DNA of 64,000 bases from DASRHT01 sp035293765 (GTDB taxonomy: Bacteria; Chloroflexota; Ktedonobacteria; Ktedonobacterales; Ktedonobacteraceae). Each line of letters starts with the position of its first letter. Position 1 is the stretch's first letter. A program made the position numbers and the translations under genes. A model generated the notes under the pieces. The model saw only the letters and a list, made by a program, of their open reading frames with translations. It had not been told where the DNA came from and did not search any database. Positions 40,661-51,100 of this stretch are shown here, in pieces. The DNA lies in contig DATGMF010000090.1 in NCBI GenBank assembly GCA_035293765.1, positions 24,415 through 88,414 on the forward strand, written 5' to 3'.

Positions 40661-42028
40661 ATGCCTGCCGACCATACCAAATATCTTTTAGATGAAAAAG
40701 AAATGCCCCACGCCTGGTATAACCTGTTGGCGGACCTGCCAAAGGCCCCTGCGCCAGTGCTGCATCCCGTTACAAAACGTCCGATGACGCCTGACGACCT
40801 GGCGCCTCTCTTCCCAATGGCGCTGATTATGCAAGAGGTAAGCAGTGAACGCTTCATCGCAATTCCAGAACCGGTGCGTCAGCTCTATTGCCAGTGGCGT
40901 CCTACCCCGCTTTATCGCGCCCATCGTCTGGAGAAGGCGCTGGATACCCCGGCTCGTATCTACTATAAATATGAAGGCGTCAGTCCAACGGGAAGCCACA
41001 AACCAAATACCGCTATTGCCCAGGTTTTTTATGGGAAACAAGAAAATGTCAAGCAGTTCACCACTGAAACCGGAGCCGGTCAATGGGGATCTGCTCTGGC
41101 AATGGCTGGAGCATTCTTCGGCATCGACATCGAAGTATTTATGGTCAAGATTAGCTACGAGCAGAAGCCGTATCGCCGCAATCTGATGCAAGCCTTCGGC
41201 GCCACAGTTCACGCCAGCCCCTCCCCATTGACGCAGGTGGGACAGCGTATCCTGGAGGAAGATCCTGCGGCAACCGGTAGTCTGGGGATCGCTATTAGCG
41301 AGGCGGTAGAGGTGGCGATGAAGAGCAATGGCACGATTAAGTATGCGCTTGGCAGCGCCTTGAATCATGTCTTGCTCCATCAAACTGTGGTCGGGCAGGA
41401 GGCGCTGCTACAGATGGAAAAAGCTAATGACTACCCAGATGTGATCATCGGGTGTATTGGCGGGGGGAGTAATTTTTCCGGGCTCGCCTTTCCCTTTATC
41501 GGCGAGGCACTGAGAAAGGGACTGAAGACGCGTTTTCTGGCTGCGGAACCAATGGCTTGCCCAAGCCTCACCAGAGGGATCTACACCTATGATTTTGCCG
41601 ATACCACAGGCATAACTCCGCTTCTCAAAATGCATACGCTCGGCCATGAATTCGTCCCACCGGCGATTCATGCCGGGGGCTTGCGCTATCATGGTATGTC
41701 GCCTCTCGTATCCCAGCTCTATGATGATGGTATTATTGAAGCGAAAGCCTATTATCAGAAAGCGATCTTCGAGGCAGCGATATGCTTTGCCCGGCACGAA
41801 GGCATTGTCGCTGCTCCCGAAACCGCTCACGCTATTCGCGCCGTCATAGAAGAGGCTGAGCAAGCCAAAGAAGCTGGAGAAGAACGCGTTATCCTCTTCA
41901 ATCTATGTGGTCACGGCCACTTCGATATGGCGGCCTACGATGCCTATTTCTCCGGCACGCTACAAGATTACGAATACCCTGCTGAGGCTATCATCGCCGC
42001 GCAGCAAAAGATGCCGCAGATTGTTTAA
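40661..42028 (+). CDS. TrpB2-type tryptophan synthase beta-like PLP enzyme
   Basis: The 455-residue enzyme is of the TrpB2 class, longer than TrpB1: PLP Lys114 in TGSHKPNTA, the TrpB2 sequence TTETGAGQWGSALAMAG (TrpB1 has QHG), and the phosphate loop GCIGGGSNFSG. It should join indole and serine to make tryptophan, usually without TrpA. GAGGAG precedes the ATG at 40661, 36 bp after the halogenase stop. No other trp biosynthesis gene is nearby. In this operon it may feed Trp to the Trp-rich peptide or make a Trp analogue. PLP and substrate residues look intact. Confidence 0.88.
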   Translation: MPADHTKYLLDEKEMPHAWYNLLADLPKAPAPVLHPVTKRPMTPDDLAPLFPMALIMQEVSSERFIAIPEPVRQLYCQWRPTPLYRAHRLEKALDTPARIYYKYEGVSPTGSHKPNTAIAQVFYGKQENVKQFTTETGAGQWGSALAMAGAFFGIDIEVFMVKISYEQKPYRRNLMQAFGATVHASPSPLTQVGQRILEEDPAATGSLGIAISEAVEVAMKSNGTIKYALGSALNHVLLHQTVVGQEALLQMEKANDYPDVIIGCIGGGSNFSGLAFPFIGEALRKGLKTRFLAAEPMACPSLTRGIYTYDFADTTGITPLLKMHTLGHEFVPPAIHAGGLRYHGMSPLVSQLYDDGIIEAKAYYQKAIFEAAICFARHEGIVAAPETAHAIRAVIEEAEQAKEAGEERVILFNLCGHGHFDMAAYDAYFSGTLQDYEYPAEAIIAAQQKMPQIV

Positions 42029-42075
42029 GGGGAAATGACATTGAAAAGAGAAGAGAAGAACGGAAAAGCAAGGAG

Positions 42076-42564
42076 ATGGAGAGAACTAACGCGTATAGTG
42101 TCGTCATTGCATCATTAAAAGATCATCAAATCGCCTTTACAATTCATGCACATGAGGCAATTAGAACGGTTAGTGATGCTGAGGAGAAATTACTTTTTCC
42201 CAAAACATCCTTTCTAAAAACCATCGTTTTCAAAATCAAGCACTCTAGCTGGATTCTCGCCGCTCTGAGAGGAGAGGACAGCGTTGATTATCGCAAACTG
42301 GCGGCAGCATTTGGCGTGAAGCGCGATGATATCATCCGACCATCCGCTGAAGAGATTGAAGCATCGCTAGGGTATGAGATTGGAGGCGTCTGCCCTATTC
42401 CTGTACAGCCGGATATGGAGGTCGTTGTTGATAGCAATGCATTGAAGATGGAGCAAGTCTATTGTGGCTCAGGGAGAAATGACCGCACATTGGAAATAAA
42501 ACTACAGGATCTCCTACGCCTCTCGCAGGCGCGCGTACTTCCTCTGGCCCGTGAGCAAGCGTAG
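42076..42564 (+). CDS. YbaK/EbsC-family aminoacyl-tRNA deacylase
   Basis: The 162-residue protein has the YbaK/ProX-type editing fold: SLKDHQIAFTIHAHEAIRTV at the start, the catalytic-type Lys48 in TSFLKTIVFKI, DYRKLAAAFGVKRDDIIRPS, and GYEIGGVCPIP. Such enzymes remove wrong amino acids from tRNA in trans. It is the fourth gene of the series peptide, halogenase, TrpB2, deacylase, 47 bp after TrpB2. It might clear tRNA charged with a halogenated or otherwise altered Trp, a proofreading or self-protection role that would be new for the family. The start lies very close to AAGGAG. Confidence 0.85.
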   Translation: MERTNAYSVVIASLKDHQIAFTIHAHEAIRTVSDAEEKLLFPKTSFLKTIVFKIKHSSWILAALRGEDSVDYRKLAAAFGVKRDDIIRPSAEEIEASLGYEIGGVCPIPVQPDMEVVVDSNALKMEQVYCGSGRNDRTLEIKLQDLLRLSQARVLPLAREQA

Positions 42565-42575
42565 GCAGAACGTTT

Positions 42576-43172
42576 CTATCTGGTATGCAGGGCTTCGCGC
42601 CAGCGATTTAGCGTCGGGTCTTCCGGGTGTGGCATCGGGCATGTTTCTCCTGGCAGGCGAGCTTTGCTGGCTACCACACATCCGCAGACGTTGCAGATTT
42701 TTCGTTTGTCATCTTTCTCGGTTGTTGCAAGTCGATAGACGATTTGCTGGCCGGCTTCCACAAAATGCGGACATGCCCGGCAGGCGTTTAAGCGGCGCTG
42801 GTACGTTGCGGCGTCCACCTGCGAGAAGCCTGCCTGTCCCCACTTAATAAACGCTTTAGCCGCTTTAGCAGCCAGTTCCAGGCTTGACCGCTGATGAGCT
42901 GGCGCCATGTTCTCTGCTGTCTGCTTCTGCACAGGCTGCATATCCTCCGGCTGCTCATATTTTTGGGTTTCTGGACTGTTCAGCAGTACTTGAAGAAAAG
43001 CAGGCATTTGACGGCAAGTGATCAGATTTTGGGCAAATTCTGGATCGGCGCTAAATCTTCTTACCACCGATGGCGCCACCGGTTGCTCGCTCCCTAAGAA
43101 CGTTCCCAGGCGGGCGCAGAGTTCCTCTATTGATTCTGTCTCTCGTGCTGCAAGCAATTCGTCAAGCATCAT
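42576..43172 (-). CDS. Uncharacterised protein with C-terminal Cys-rich zinc-ribbon-like domain
   Basis: The 198-residue protein starts MMLDELLAARETESIEELC after an AGGAGA site. The first 120 residues are helical without recognised family (SADPEFAQNLI, MPAFLQVLLNSPET). The last 75 contain RRLNACRACPHFVEAGQ, then KICNVCGCVVASKARLPGETCP, a Cys pattern (CxxC, CxxCxC, C) like the small metal-binding domains often found in phage and toxin neighbourhoods. It ends 11 bp from the deacylase gene tail to tail. It could be the last gene of the Tc toxin operon (112 bp after the Hint protein, separated by a hairpin) or independent. Function unknown. Confidence 0.7.
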   Translation of the reverse strand: MMLDELLAARETESIEELCARLGTFLGSEQPVAPSVVRRFSADPEFAQNLITCRQMPAFLQVLLNSPETQKYEQPEDMQPVQKQTAENMAPAHQRSSLELAAKAAKAFIKWGQAGFSQVDAATYQRRLNACRACPHFVEAGQQIVYRLATTEKDDKRKICNVCGCVVASKARLPGETCPMPHPEDPTLNRWREALHTR

Positions 43173-43209
43173 TTGTTTCTCCTGATCTATTCAATCGGTC
43201 TATAGAGGC

Positions 43210-43249
43210 GAGGTACATCCACTCAACGGGCGTCAGGTAGATGCACCTC
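43210..43249 (-). terminator. Hairpin between the Hint-protein and Cys-rich genes
   Basis: On the minus strand GAGGTGCATC (43249-43240) pairs with GGATGTACCTC (43220-43210) with one mismatch, around a 19-base loop. No clear T-run follows. It may be a partial terminator or processing site at the end of the toxin operon. Confidence 0.4.
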
Positions 43250-43283
43250 GTAAGCTCAACATGTTTTAAAGAACGCGCAATGT

Positions 43284-45071
43284 TCAAGATGCGAGTTTAA
43301 CTTTGGCTGTTACGCTGCCGTCCTTGAAACCGTCGTTCGTCTCTGATAAAAGTCCCGCGACCACCAGCGTATATTCGATTCCCGGTTGAAGCGTGGAGGT
43401 GTGCAGCACGACCTGTTCCGGGTCCGTCGAACTCAGCTTCGCCGTTTCTACCTCGACGCCAGAACTGAGTGTGTAGTTTGCGGTGTACTCGGCGTAGAGT
43501 TTCTTCAAAGGCATGTTAAAAGTCAGCGTAATCATCGGTTTATCTGCATCCAGGCTGGCGACGGCATGTTTCAGCTCAAGGTAGCTGATCTTAGGCCCGC
43601 CAGCGCACACGGGTAGCGGCTGCGTGCGCATTGCAGCCCGCATGGCCTCCAGCCGACAGTCGATGGATATCAGAGAACACGTATTGCCAGGCCGCCCCTG
43701 CCGGTTTGCCTCACTGATATAGCTGTAAAGCTCGGTAATCTGTTGCATGAGCGGTTCAATAATCCGAGGCAGTTGTGTGCCCCGCCAGGTCGTTCCGATG
43801 ACGCTGACGATAGCTGCGTAATCCGCTGCACCCCGACAGGTCAGATCGTTTTCGCCCAGAGGTTCCCCGCCAAAGAGGACACCGATCAGGTGCGCGAGTA
43901 TAAAGGCCAACCCCTCAAATCTGAGGGCGTCTACGCGTACCAGGCCGCCGGAGATAACGACAAAGGGTGTATCGTAGATGCGCTGCGCATAGGCATTGCA
44001 TGCCTCGCTCTCTGCCATCAGCACAAACCTGACCTGGGGATAAAAAGCGCCATAAAGCTTGAACAGGTATTTGACGATATCCTGACCGGCGCCGGAGTAG
44101 GGAGGCTGGCGTGGAGCACGTCTGGCAATGTCCGTCGCCTGGGCCTCTGTAAGGAAGGATTGCGCCGCGTCGGGAATCACAAACGCCTGTTCTTGATAGG
44201 GGTGGAACCCTTCGGTTTCGGAGGAGATGGCGGGATCTCCTGCTCTGGCGAAATAGGTGCCGGTAGCCAGGTCCTTATACTGCTCGATATACTCTTTGGT
44301 CCCTATGACTGGGAGCTGATCGGGGTTCGCGACCGCCAGCTTCGCACGCACGCTCGCATCCTCCAACGCAAGTTGCAAAGCAAAGTCGCCGCAGATCACC
44401 CCCTGGACATTGAGCAAATGACCATTCACACTGACCGCAGGCGTTACGGTCGTCGCGATATGGTGAATGCCCTTTTCGTAACTGCCAAGCTGGAGATCGA
44501 CTACCGGCGCACCTTCACCGGTGGCGGCCAGCGTCAACAGATCGCCCGGCACCAGCGTATCCGCCCGCTTCAACTTGTTCCCGGCAACCATAAAGATTTG
44601 CGAGGGGGTAGCCAGCAGGGTGCCGATAGCCTCATCAGGCAAACGATAGGCCACCTGGACAAACGTTGAAGCCTGCGAAAGAGCGCCTGTGCCAGAACTA
44701 AACTCTACCGGTGCCTGCCGCCAGCTAAACTGAGAATCCTTGAGGTCCGCAACATAGACCAGGTCGCCGATTTGAAAATCCTGAATTGCTTTAAAAGTGT
44801 CCGCTGAAACAGCAACCGGAGTGTCAAAGGCAAAGCATTGACAACAACAATAGCAAAATCCTTTACTGTCATAGGTTGCAATCACCGTACCAATGCCAAA
44901 GGGACAGCAGCCCGGCGTTGGCGGCTTGCAATAAGGCTGCGAGGGAAGCTTACACTCGCAGAATTTATGATTGTAATCTTCCTGCCCAGTCGATGCGCAA
45001 TGCGTCTCCTGGCACAGGCGCACTCCATCTTTGTCTGCATTCGCCTTACAGGCTGTATACCAGTCCGCCAA
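43284..45071 (-). CDS. Cys-rich Hint-domain protein with metalloprotease-like remnant, in the Tc toxin operon
   Basis: The 595-residue protein begins at a TTG at 45071 with AGAGGAG upstream. Residues 1-79 hold about 16 Cys (including CYCCCQC). A Hint (intein/hedgehog-type) domain then starts at Cys79: CFAFDTPVAV, FQIGDLVYV, ATPSQIFMVAGNKL and LVPGDLLTL; the usual terminal Asn is not seen. Around residues 375-400, FEGLAFILAHLIGVLFGGE resembles an HExxH metalloprotease helix, but the motif residues are lost. A C-terminal beta domain follows. It lies 39 bp after the TcA gene, so it is probably cotranscribed and may be a secreted partner, processing factor or extra effector. No immunity or signal sequence is visible. 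Confidence 0.7.
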   Translation of the reverse strand: MADWYTACKANADKDGVRLCQETHCASTGQEDYNHKFCECKLPSQPYCKPPTPGCCPFGIGTVIATYDSKGFCYCCCQCFAFDTPVAVSADTFKAIQDFQIGDLVYVADLKDSQFSWRQAPVEFSSGTGALSQASTFVQVAYRLPDEAIGTLLATPSQIFMVAGNKLKRADTLVPGDLLTLAATGEGAPVVDLQLGSYEKGIHHIATTVTPAVSVNGHLLNVQGVICGDFALQLALEDASVRAKLAVANPDQLPVIGTKEYIEQYKDLATGTYFARAGDPAISSETEGFHPYQEQAFVIPDAAQSFLTEAQATDIARRAPRQPPYSGAGQDIVKYLFKLYGAFYPQVRFVLMAESEACNAYAQRIYDTPFVVISGGLVRVDALRFEGLAFILAHLIGVLFGGEPLGENDLTCRGAADYAAIVSVIGTTWRGTQLPRIIEPLMQQITELYSYISEANRQGRPGNTCSLISIDCRLEAMRAAMRTQPLPVCAGGPKISYLELKHAVASLDADKPMITLTFNMPLKKLYAEYTANYTLSSGVEVETAKLSSTDPEQVVLHTSTLQPGIEYTLVVAGLLSETNDGFKDGSVTAKVKLAS

Positions 45072-45110
45072 CGTGGTTCTCCTCTCTGCTACTTATTTGT
45101 TTTACCTGCA

Positions 45111-48100
45111 CTAACGGATTTGTGACCAGTTTACTTCTCCTTCATAGAATAAAATTAACGCAATATTATGAACAATAGTTGGATTTAAAGCCCCAAGCGG
45201 TTGTACGCGCAGGCTATCCGGCGTGTACCCTGCTTGCAGGTTGAAGATGATCTCCTGCTGACCGACGAGCTGAGTCAGGTCAATGTTGGTCTTCACCGTC
45301 TGGTCGTTGGTCTGCGTGAGATCAAAGCTGATAGGGGGCGCGCCCTGGACCTGGAAGGTGATGTAATTCCTTCCTGAAACGCCGCTTACACCTTCGGGGA
45401 CCAGGAGCTTGAAATAGAAACCGGTCAGCTTCGCGCCAGGCTTGAGATGAGGGGGAATAATGGTCGGCGGCAGGGTGAAAATCAGGCGCTGAGCCTCGGC
45501 TTCGGGTTGAGTATGCAGAAACGTGTACCAGTTCTGCGAATATTGGTCCTTGAAGGAGAGGAGCTGGCTGCCGGCAAATGGTCGCAGAGCCGGCAAATTG
45601 ACCACTGCCTGGCGGAAAGCCGGTCCTCCATCCTGCGCGGTATATTTGAGCTGGATAATCACATCGGAGATGCTTGAGAAATCGATGCGATTGGTGGGTA
45701 AGGGCATACTCAGACGCCAGGTGGAGACCGCTCCGGTGCCTTCAAAGGGCAGATACTGATCATCCTGGAAATTAATCTCGAATAATCCGGCGTCATCTAT
45801 ACCGGTCGAGAGGGCGATTTGCTGATTCACCCACCAGTTTGAGCGCAGGACGCCAGCCGGAACTTCGTTGGCATCGCCGCCATTGAGCAGAAAATTGACT
45901 GCATTGAGCGCCGCAGCCTGGTCAGATACCTGCTGGATAATCTGGTTACTGAGCTGGGTCAGGGTAGCTTTGATGTTCTCGTAGGGTCCAATCAGCGCGG
46001 GAATGGAGATGGAGATGGTTTTAATCTTGCGCGCATAGTGACCGGGGAAGTCATAATCGAACAATTTCTCGGTAAGCTGGAAGACGCATTCGCCGGTCTG
46101 CTTCAGATCCAGGAGGGCTTTGGGGTCCAGGCGGAGCAGCGAAATGGTCTTCTGGATCTCCATCTTGCGCACGTTTGTCTCTGTGTAGAACTTGTCCATC
46201 TGATTCAGAGAGAGCAGTAACCGCTCGCCGGTCAGCAAGCCCCTGCGCAAATCGTCCCAGTAGCCGAAGTGAATAAAGGTCGTGCTGCTGTTCATCTCGT
46301 ACTGATAGGCGCTCTGCGCTGCCATTGCCATTTCCAGCGCCAGCGAGTAGGTCTGGAAATAGAGCGTTGAGAGCGTACTGGTCATCCATTGATAGAGTTC
46401 CTGGTTGGTAAACTTGCTGCGATAGAAATTTCCGACCTCCTGATTGGCGGCAATGGCCTGCATATGAACGGCGTAGTCGCGTTCCGCTATAGTCAACTGG
46501 ATGTCGGTTGCCTCTATCTGAGCCTGGATCTGTGCTCTGTCATAATCGGCCATTTGAGCCTGGAACTCCCAATCCTGGCTGCGGCGCTCATAGATGGCGG
46601 ATGTCTGGCTCAGACCGGCGATAAAGTTATAGTAGGTGCCGTAGAGATCGAAGAATGATCCTACCGCGTCCAGGCTGGCACCGATCTCGCGCCCGCCGTA
46701 GGTGATGGCGAAAGGTGAGCCAACGTTTGGGATCAGATAGCCGACTGAGGCCAGGGTTTTCATCGTGCCGCCCAGCAGGTTATAGACATTCGCCAGAATG
46801 GTTGATTGAATGTTGAGAATTTCAGAGGGCGAGAGTCCCTCCTTGAGCAAAGTGGTGTAGTAGGTATAGCGATACTCGGCGCTATTCAGGCTTGCCTGAA
46901 GTGAGTCCCGCGTTCTGAGCAATTGATTGATCTGGCCCTCTTTCATTGCAGTTATCAGCGTGAGCTGATTGCTCTCCTGGTTGTTGAGCAGAACTGCCAG
47001 GGCCTCGGCGTCGCGTTTTTCCAGGGCGCTCAAAAGTGTGCTTCCCAGGTCCTTCAAGTTTCCGGTGATCTCTTTGGCTTTAGCCAGCAGGAAAGAAAAA
47101 CGATAGAGCGGGATAGATGCCCTGACGGAGACTGGCAGATTCGGCGTCCCGCTGGCGGCAGACCGTATCAGTTGCCCCGGCTGGATTGGTGGCGAGAAGA
47201 GAGCAAGAGAACGCGTGGTCCCCTGGATATTCATGCAATGGCGAATCTTGTAAAGGCGGTCCTCTACCAGGTCCCAGTATTTGAGAAACTCCTGGTTTTC
47301 GGGGATGCAAAAGTAGACTCCCGGCAGGTAGTTGATGGGGACAGAGGTGAAGGTTGCTCCGCCATTGTCGAGGCAATCGTGGCTGACGACGACATTTTCA
47401 AGGTCGATGATAAATTGAGGGATGCCATCAGGATAGTGTTGCTTAATCTTCTCAAACGAAACAGGCGCTACCGGAGCGCAATCCCCGATTGAACGCGGTC
47501 GAGGGCCGAGCAGGTCAGCCGCGATGACATAGAGATTGGTTGCCTGGGTGATGGTTTCACGCGTATCCTGAGTAAAGAGGAAATCTCCCCACTCCAGCAG
47601 GTTGTTGATATATTCCATGACAATTGCCTTCTGATACGCCGTGGGGCGCAGGTCCGCGATGGCAAAGGGATTGAATGGGTCATCGTTGTAGGCTTTGATC
47701 TGGGCCGGGTTGGTCAGATCGCAAACGAGCGCATCGGGCTGAAGCGAGCGGAACGGGAGGTAGCGCCAGTAACGATCTTGCGGGTGCAGATCCTTTGGTT
47801 CGGGTGGATGAGTGGGATCAAAAATATATTGATACCATGTGCGCGCCTCTTCAAACTGCTTCTGCGTGGAAAGGGTTCTGGCGATCAGGTAGGGTGCGTG
47901 AAAGAACAGTTCTTGAAAGTATGGCCCGTAAGCTCCATCAAAGTCCAGGGTTTCCGTTGTGGGTGGGTTCGTATTGGGCGGTTTCACGCCATCTTTGTAG
48001 AAACGGCTGAAAGGCAACTCTGGTAGTTGCTGAGATTCTAGCGTCAAAAGATTCTCAATCCCGCCGATGACCAGGCGGGCGTTCAGTGCTTCTACGGTCG

Positions 48101-51100
48101 CGGTGGTCAGGCGTTTAAAGGCAAAATTAAAGCTCCCCAGTGCTTGCGGTTGATCGGTATAGTCCCGGGCGCGCAGATAGACCTCACGCGCGGGCAGCGG
48201 TGGCTGATCGGCGCTCACCGTCAATATGTCCTCCGATATTTTCTTGAGGCCCTTTTCCAGGGACAGGACCAGGAAAGCATCGTCGCCGCTATCGAACAGG
48301 AACCATCCAGGCTGGTTTTTCACCATCGTGAGATTTGACGCGGCGGGCAGGTTATACAGGAGCAGCAGATCTGGAGTGCTGTCATTGGGCGGTTGGGCGA
48401 CCAGGGAGTTTGCATAGTAATTATCGTAAAGGACGTTATTGGTGCGCGCGATGCCCAGCACGGTCGTACCCGCCGCAACGGCGATAAGCGGAGCATACGG
48501 CTGAGGCGAAGGAGGCAGGTAGTTAAGCAGAGCTACTCTGTTGGGAACTACAATCAAGTTGTTCGTAAAGCTATTATCGTTGTACAGAACGTAGCCCTTC
48601 AAGACGGGCGGCGTTGAGGCCAGGAACTGGTTGAGCCTGGTAATGTAGGTGTAGATATTCGTGTTCAGGCTATTCTCATCAGGATTCTCCGTAGGTTTTG
48701 GCGGAGCAATGACGATAGGCTGGCCCTTCTGAAAATCCAGAGCAAACCCGTAATTGATCAGGATTAACTCCTGTTTGGGCAAGGAGTCATCGATGTAGTT
48801 CGTGGGCAGGATATGGAGCGGGTAGAGCGTCTGCCAGTAAAGAGCATTTTTCTTCAATCGCTGGGTGATAAACGTATAATCCTGGAGATAGGGATCGGGG
48901 GTGAAATTGACGACGAAATTGTCGAGCAGGGTCTGCGGCTGGAGCCACTGGTGATTGTGTTTTAAGTAGCTGAATTTTACGGAGACCTTATCCACCGCCT
49001 GGTGCGTTGTCTGGATACTTGAAGTGCTGCCAGCGATTGTCGAGTTTGCCAGGGTTTGCGCCTCGCTCCAGAAGATCATGACCTTGTTGAAGGCGTAAAC
49101 GGAGGCAATGTAGGGCGTGTTGATGCTCAATTCCATCGCGTACCAGGGAGACCACTTGTTGTAGTTCACCAGGTATGTGCGGTAGTAGTAGGCGTAGGGC
49201 TGCGTCGGTGTTCGCCCGAAGATATAGGTGGTATCTCCACCTGATGGAGCATCAGGAAAGGTGCGCGTATTATAACTCTCGACGTATTTCAGGCTGGAGA
49301 GCGCCTCCAGGCCCTCAAAGTAATGCATAAAGGCGTCGCTAATGCTCTGCCGATCAAGATTGGTCTGCGAGAGGTCGTCCTGTAAGGTGCGGAACAGTGG
49401 GCTGCGCTCGGGGCGCACAGAGGGGTCAAGATAATTCTCTGGATAGAGAAAGATCTTGCGATTAGCTTCCCACACGCGGTAATTCATCATCCAATCCCAC
49501 CAGGGTGGATGGATTCTTCCCAGGTCGGTTACACCCGGCTCAAGCATCATACGGCAGCGTTGTAGATAGAGTTGCAGCGAGGCAATGCCCTGCACGATGG
49601 GGGAAGTCTGCTCGCAGTCGCCCGTCTCGACATCAATGAGAAGGTACTGATACAGATCCGAAGGCTGTTGAATATAGGCTTTCTCGATGTACCAGATAGT
49701 AAACCACAGCAGATGATCGCGCTTAGCCAGATTGAGTTCCCGGCTGATGGTCTGGCAAACCTGTGCGAACTGCTCTTCGCCGTATTTGCCACTGACCAGC
49801 GCCAGGACAGCTTGCGCGAGCTGGCTAAAAGTCTCCCATTTGGCGCTATCGTCCATTCTGCTCAACGCGCTGAGTTGCAGCAACAAATATACGTCGGCCC
49901 CGACTAAACGCCCCAGATCAAAAGCCTGTTTGAGGCGTTGCAGGGCCGCGACTGTGCTTCTGGCGCTTGCGAGTGGATAGAAAACGTTCAGTAATTTTTC
50001 GATCTGCTCGCTATCCCAGCCGGTCAGCGTAGCCAGAGCACTGACCGGTGTCGAAGGTCGCACCTGATTACAGGTGATTTTGAAGTCGTTAGAAGTAATC
50101 TGGAAATAGCTGCAAATCAGCGTATTGTTTGTATCGCGAAACGCCTGGACCAGTTGGATAAACGTCGAGAGAGACTGGATATCTGCCAATGTCAGCGCGG
50201 ACGGGTTGCTGATATTAAAATGCGCTGGTCCGGCCACGACAGCCAGGATCTGATCAGGCGTGAAGCCGAGCTTTTTGACCAGGATGCCGCCGCGTGACAG
50301 GACGCGAATCAGATTCTCGACGGCTGGCGTTGGAGATTGATCGGGGGTCAGGAGATCTTTGAGGTACATCCCTGGATCGGTCAGGCTGGTCACAAACGGG
50401 AACAGGGCAACGATTGTCTCGGTGGGCATTTTGAGAAAATCGCTCAGCCCGTTGATGGCAAAGTCTTTCTGCATCTGGTTTTTATCCAGCAGCACCTGCT
50501 GCGTATTCAGAATATTCAGGCGAACTTGCAGCAGAATCGCTTTCACCTGACCGCGTTTGAGTTGAGCTTTCGGATCATCCTTGAAAAGAAAATCGAGCGG
50601 GGTATCGGCGGTAAATTTGGCACTCAGGATTCCGGCTAGCTCGCAGTCGAGCAGAATCGTCTCCAACAACAGGCCATGATCTCTGAGCAGTAAAAAGGCC
50701 GCCTTTGCCTCGGGCTCGGAAATGTCGTTGGTCTTCAGGCCCGTCCAACATATTTTGAATAAGGGCGAGGCGGTATCATACGTGATGTTCTGGGTAGAAA
50801 GGATACCGATGGGGGTAATTGTCTGAGATGCAACCAGCTCTTCGAAGATGGCGCTCGACGCGGTCGCATTGATGCTCTCATACAAAAAGGAGTTGCGATT
50901 GACGCGGGCATTGGTTGCGTTGACTGCCAGCCTGCGTATAAACGGATCAACAGCGGCCTCGATGTAATTGGGATCGGTGTAAGAGACCTCCGCGCCGCTC
51001 AATATATAGAGCAGTTCATAGAAGGTGAAAGGGCTGCTCTTGATCCAGGCTGCCGCCTCGATCTGCTGGATCAACGCATCGATATTGGTATGCTCGCTGC

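Noticed and set aside
43743..44669. 308-codon plus-strand frame opposite the Hint-domain gene
   Set aside because: No recognisable domain and it lies fully antisense to a gene with a good start and motifs.
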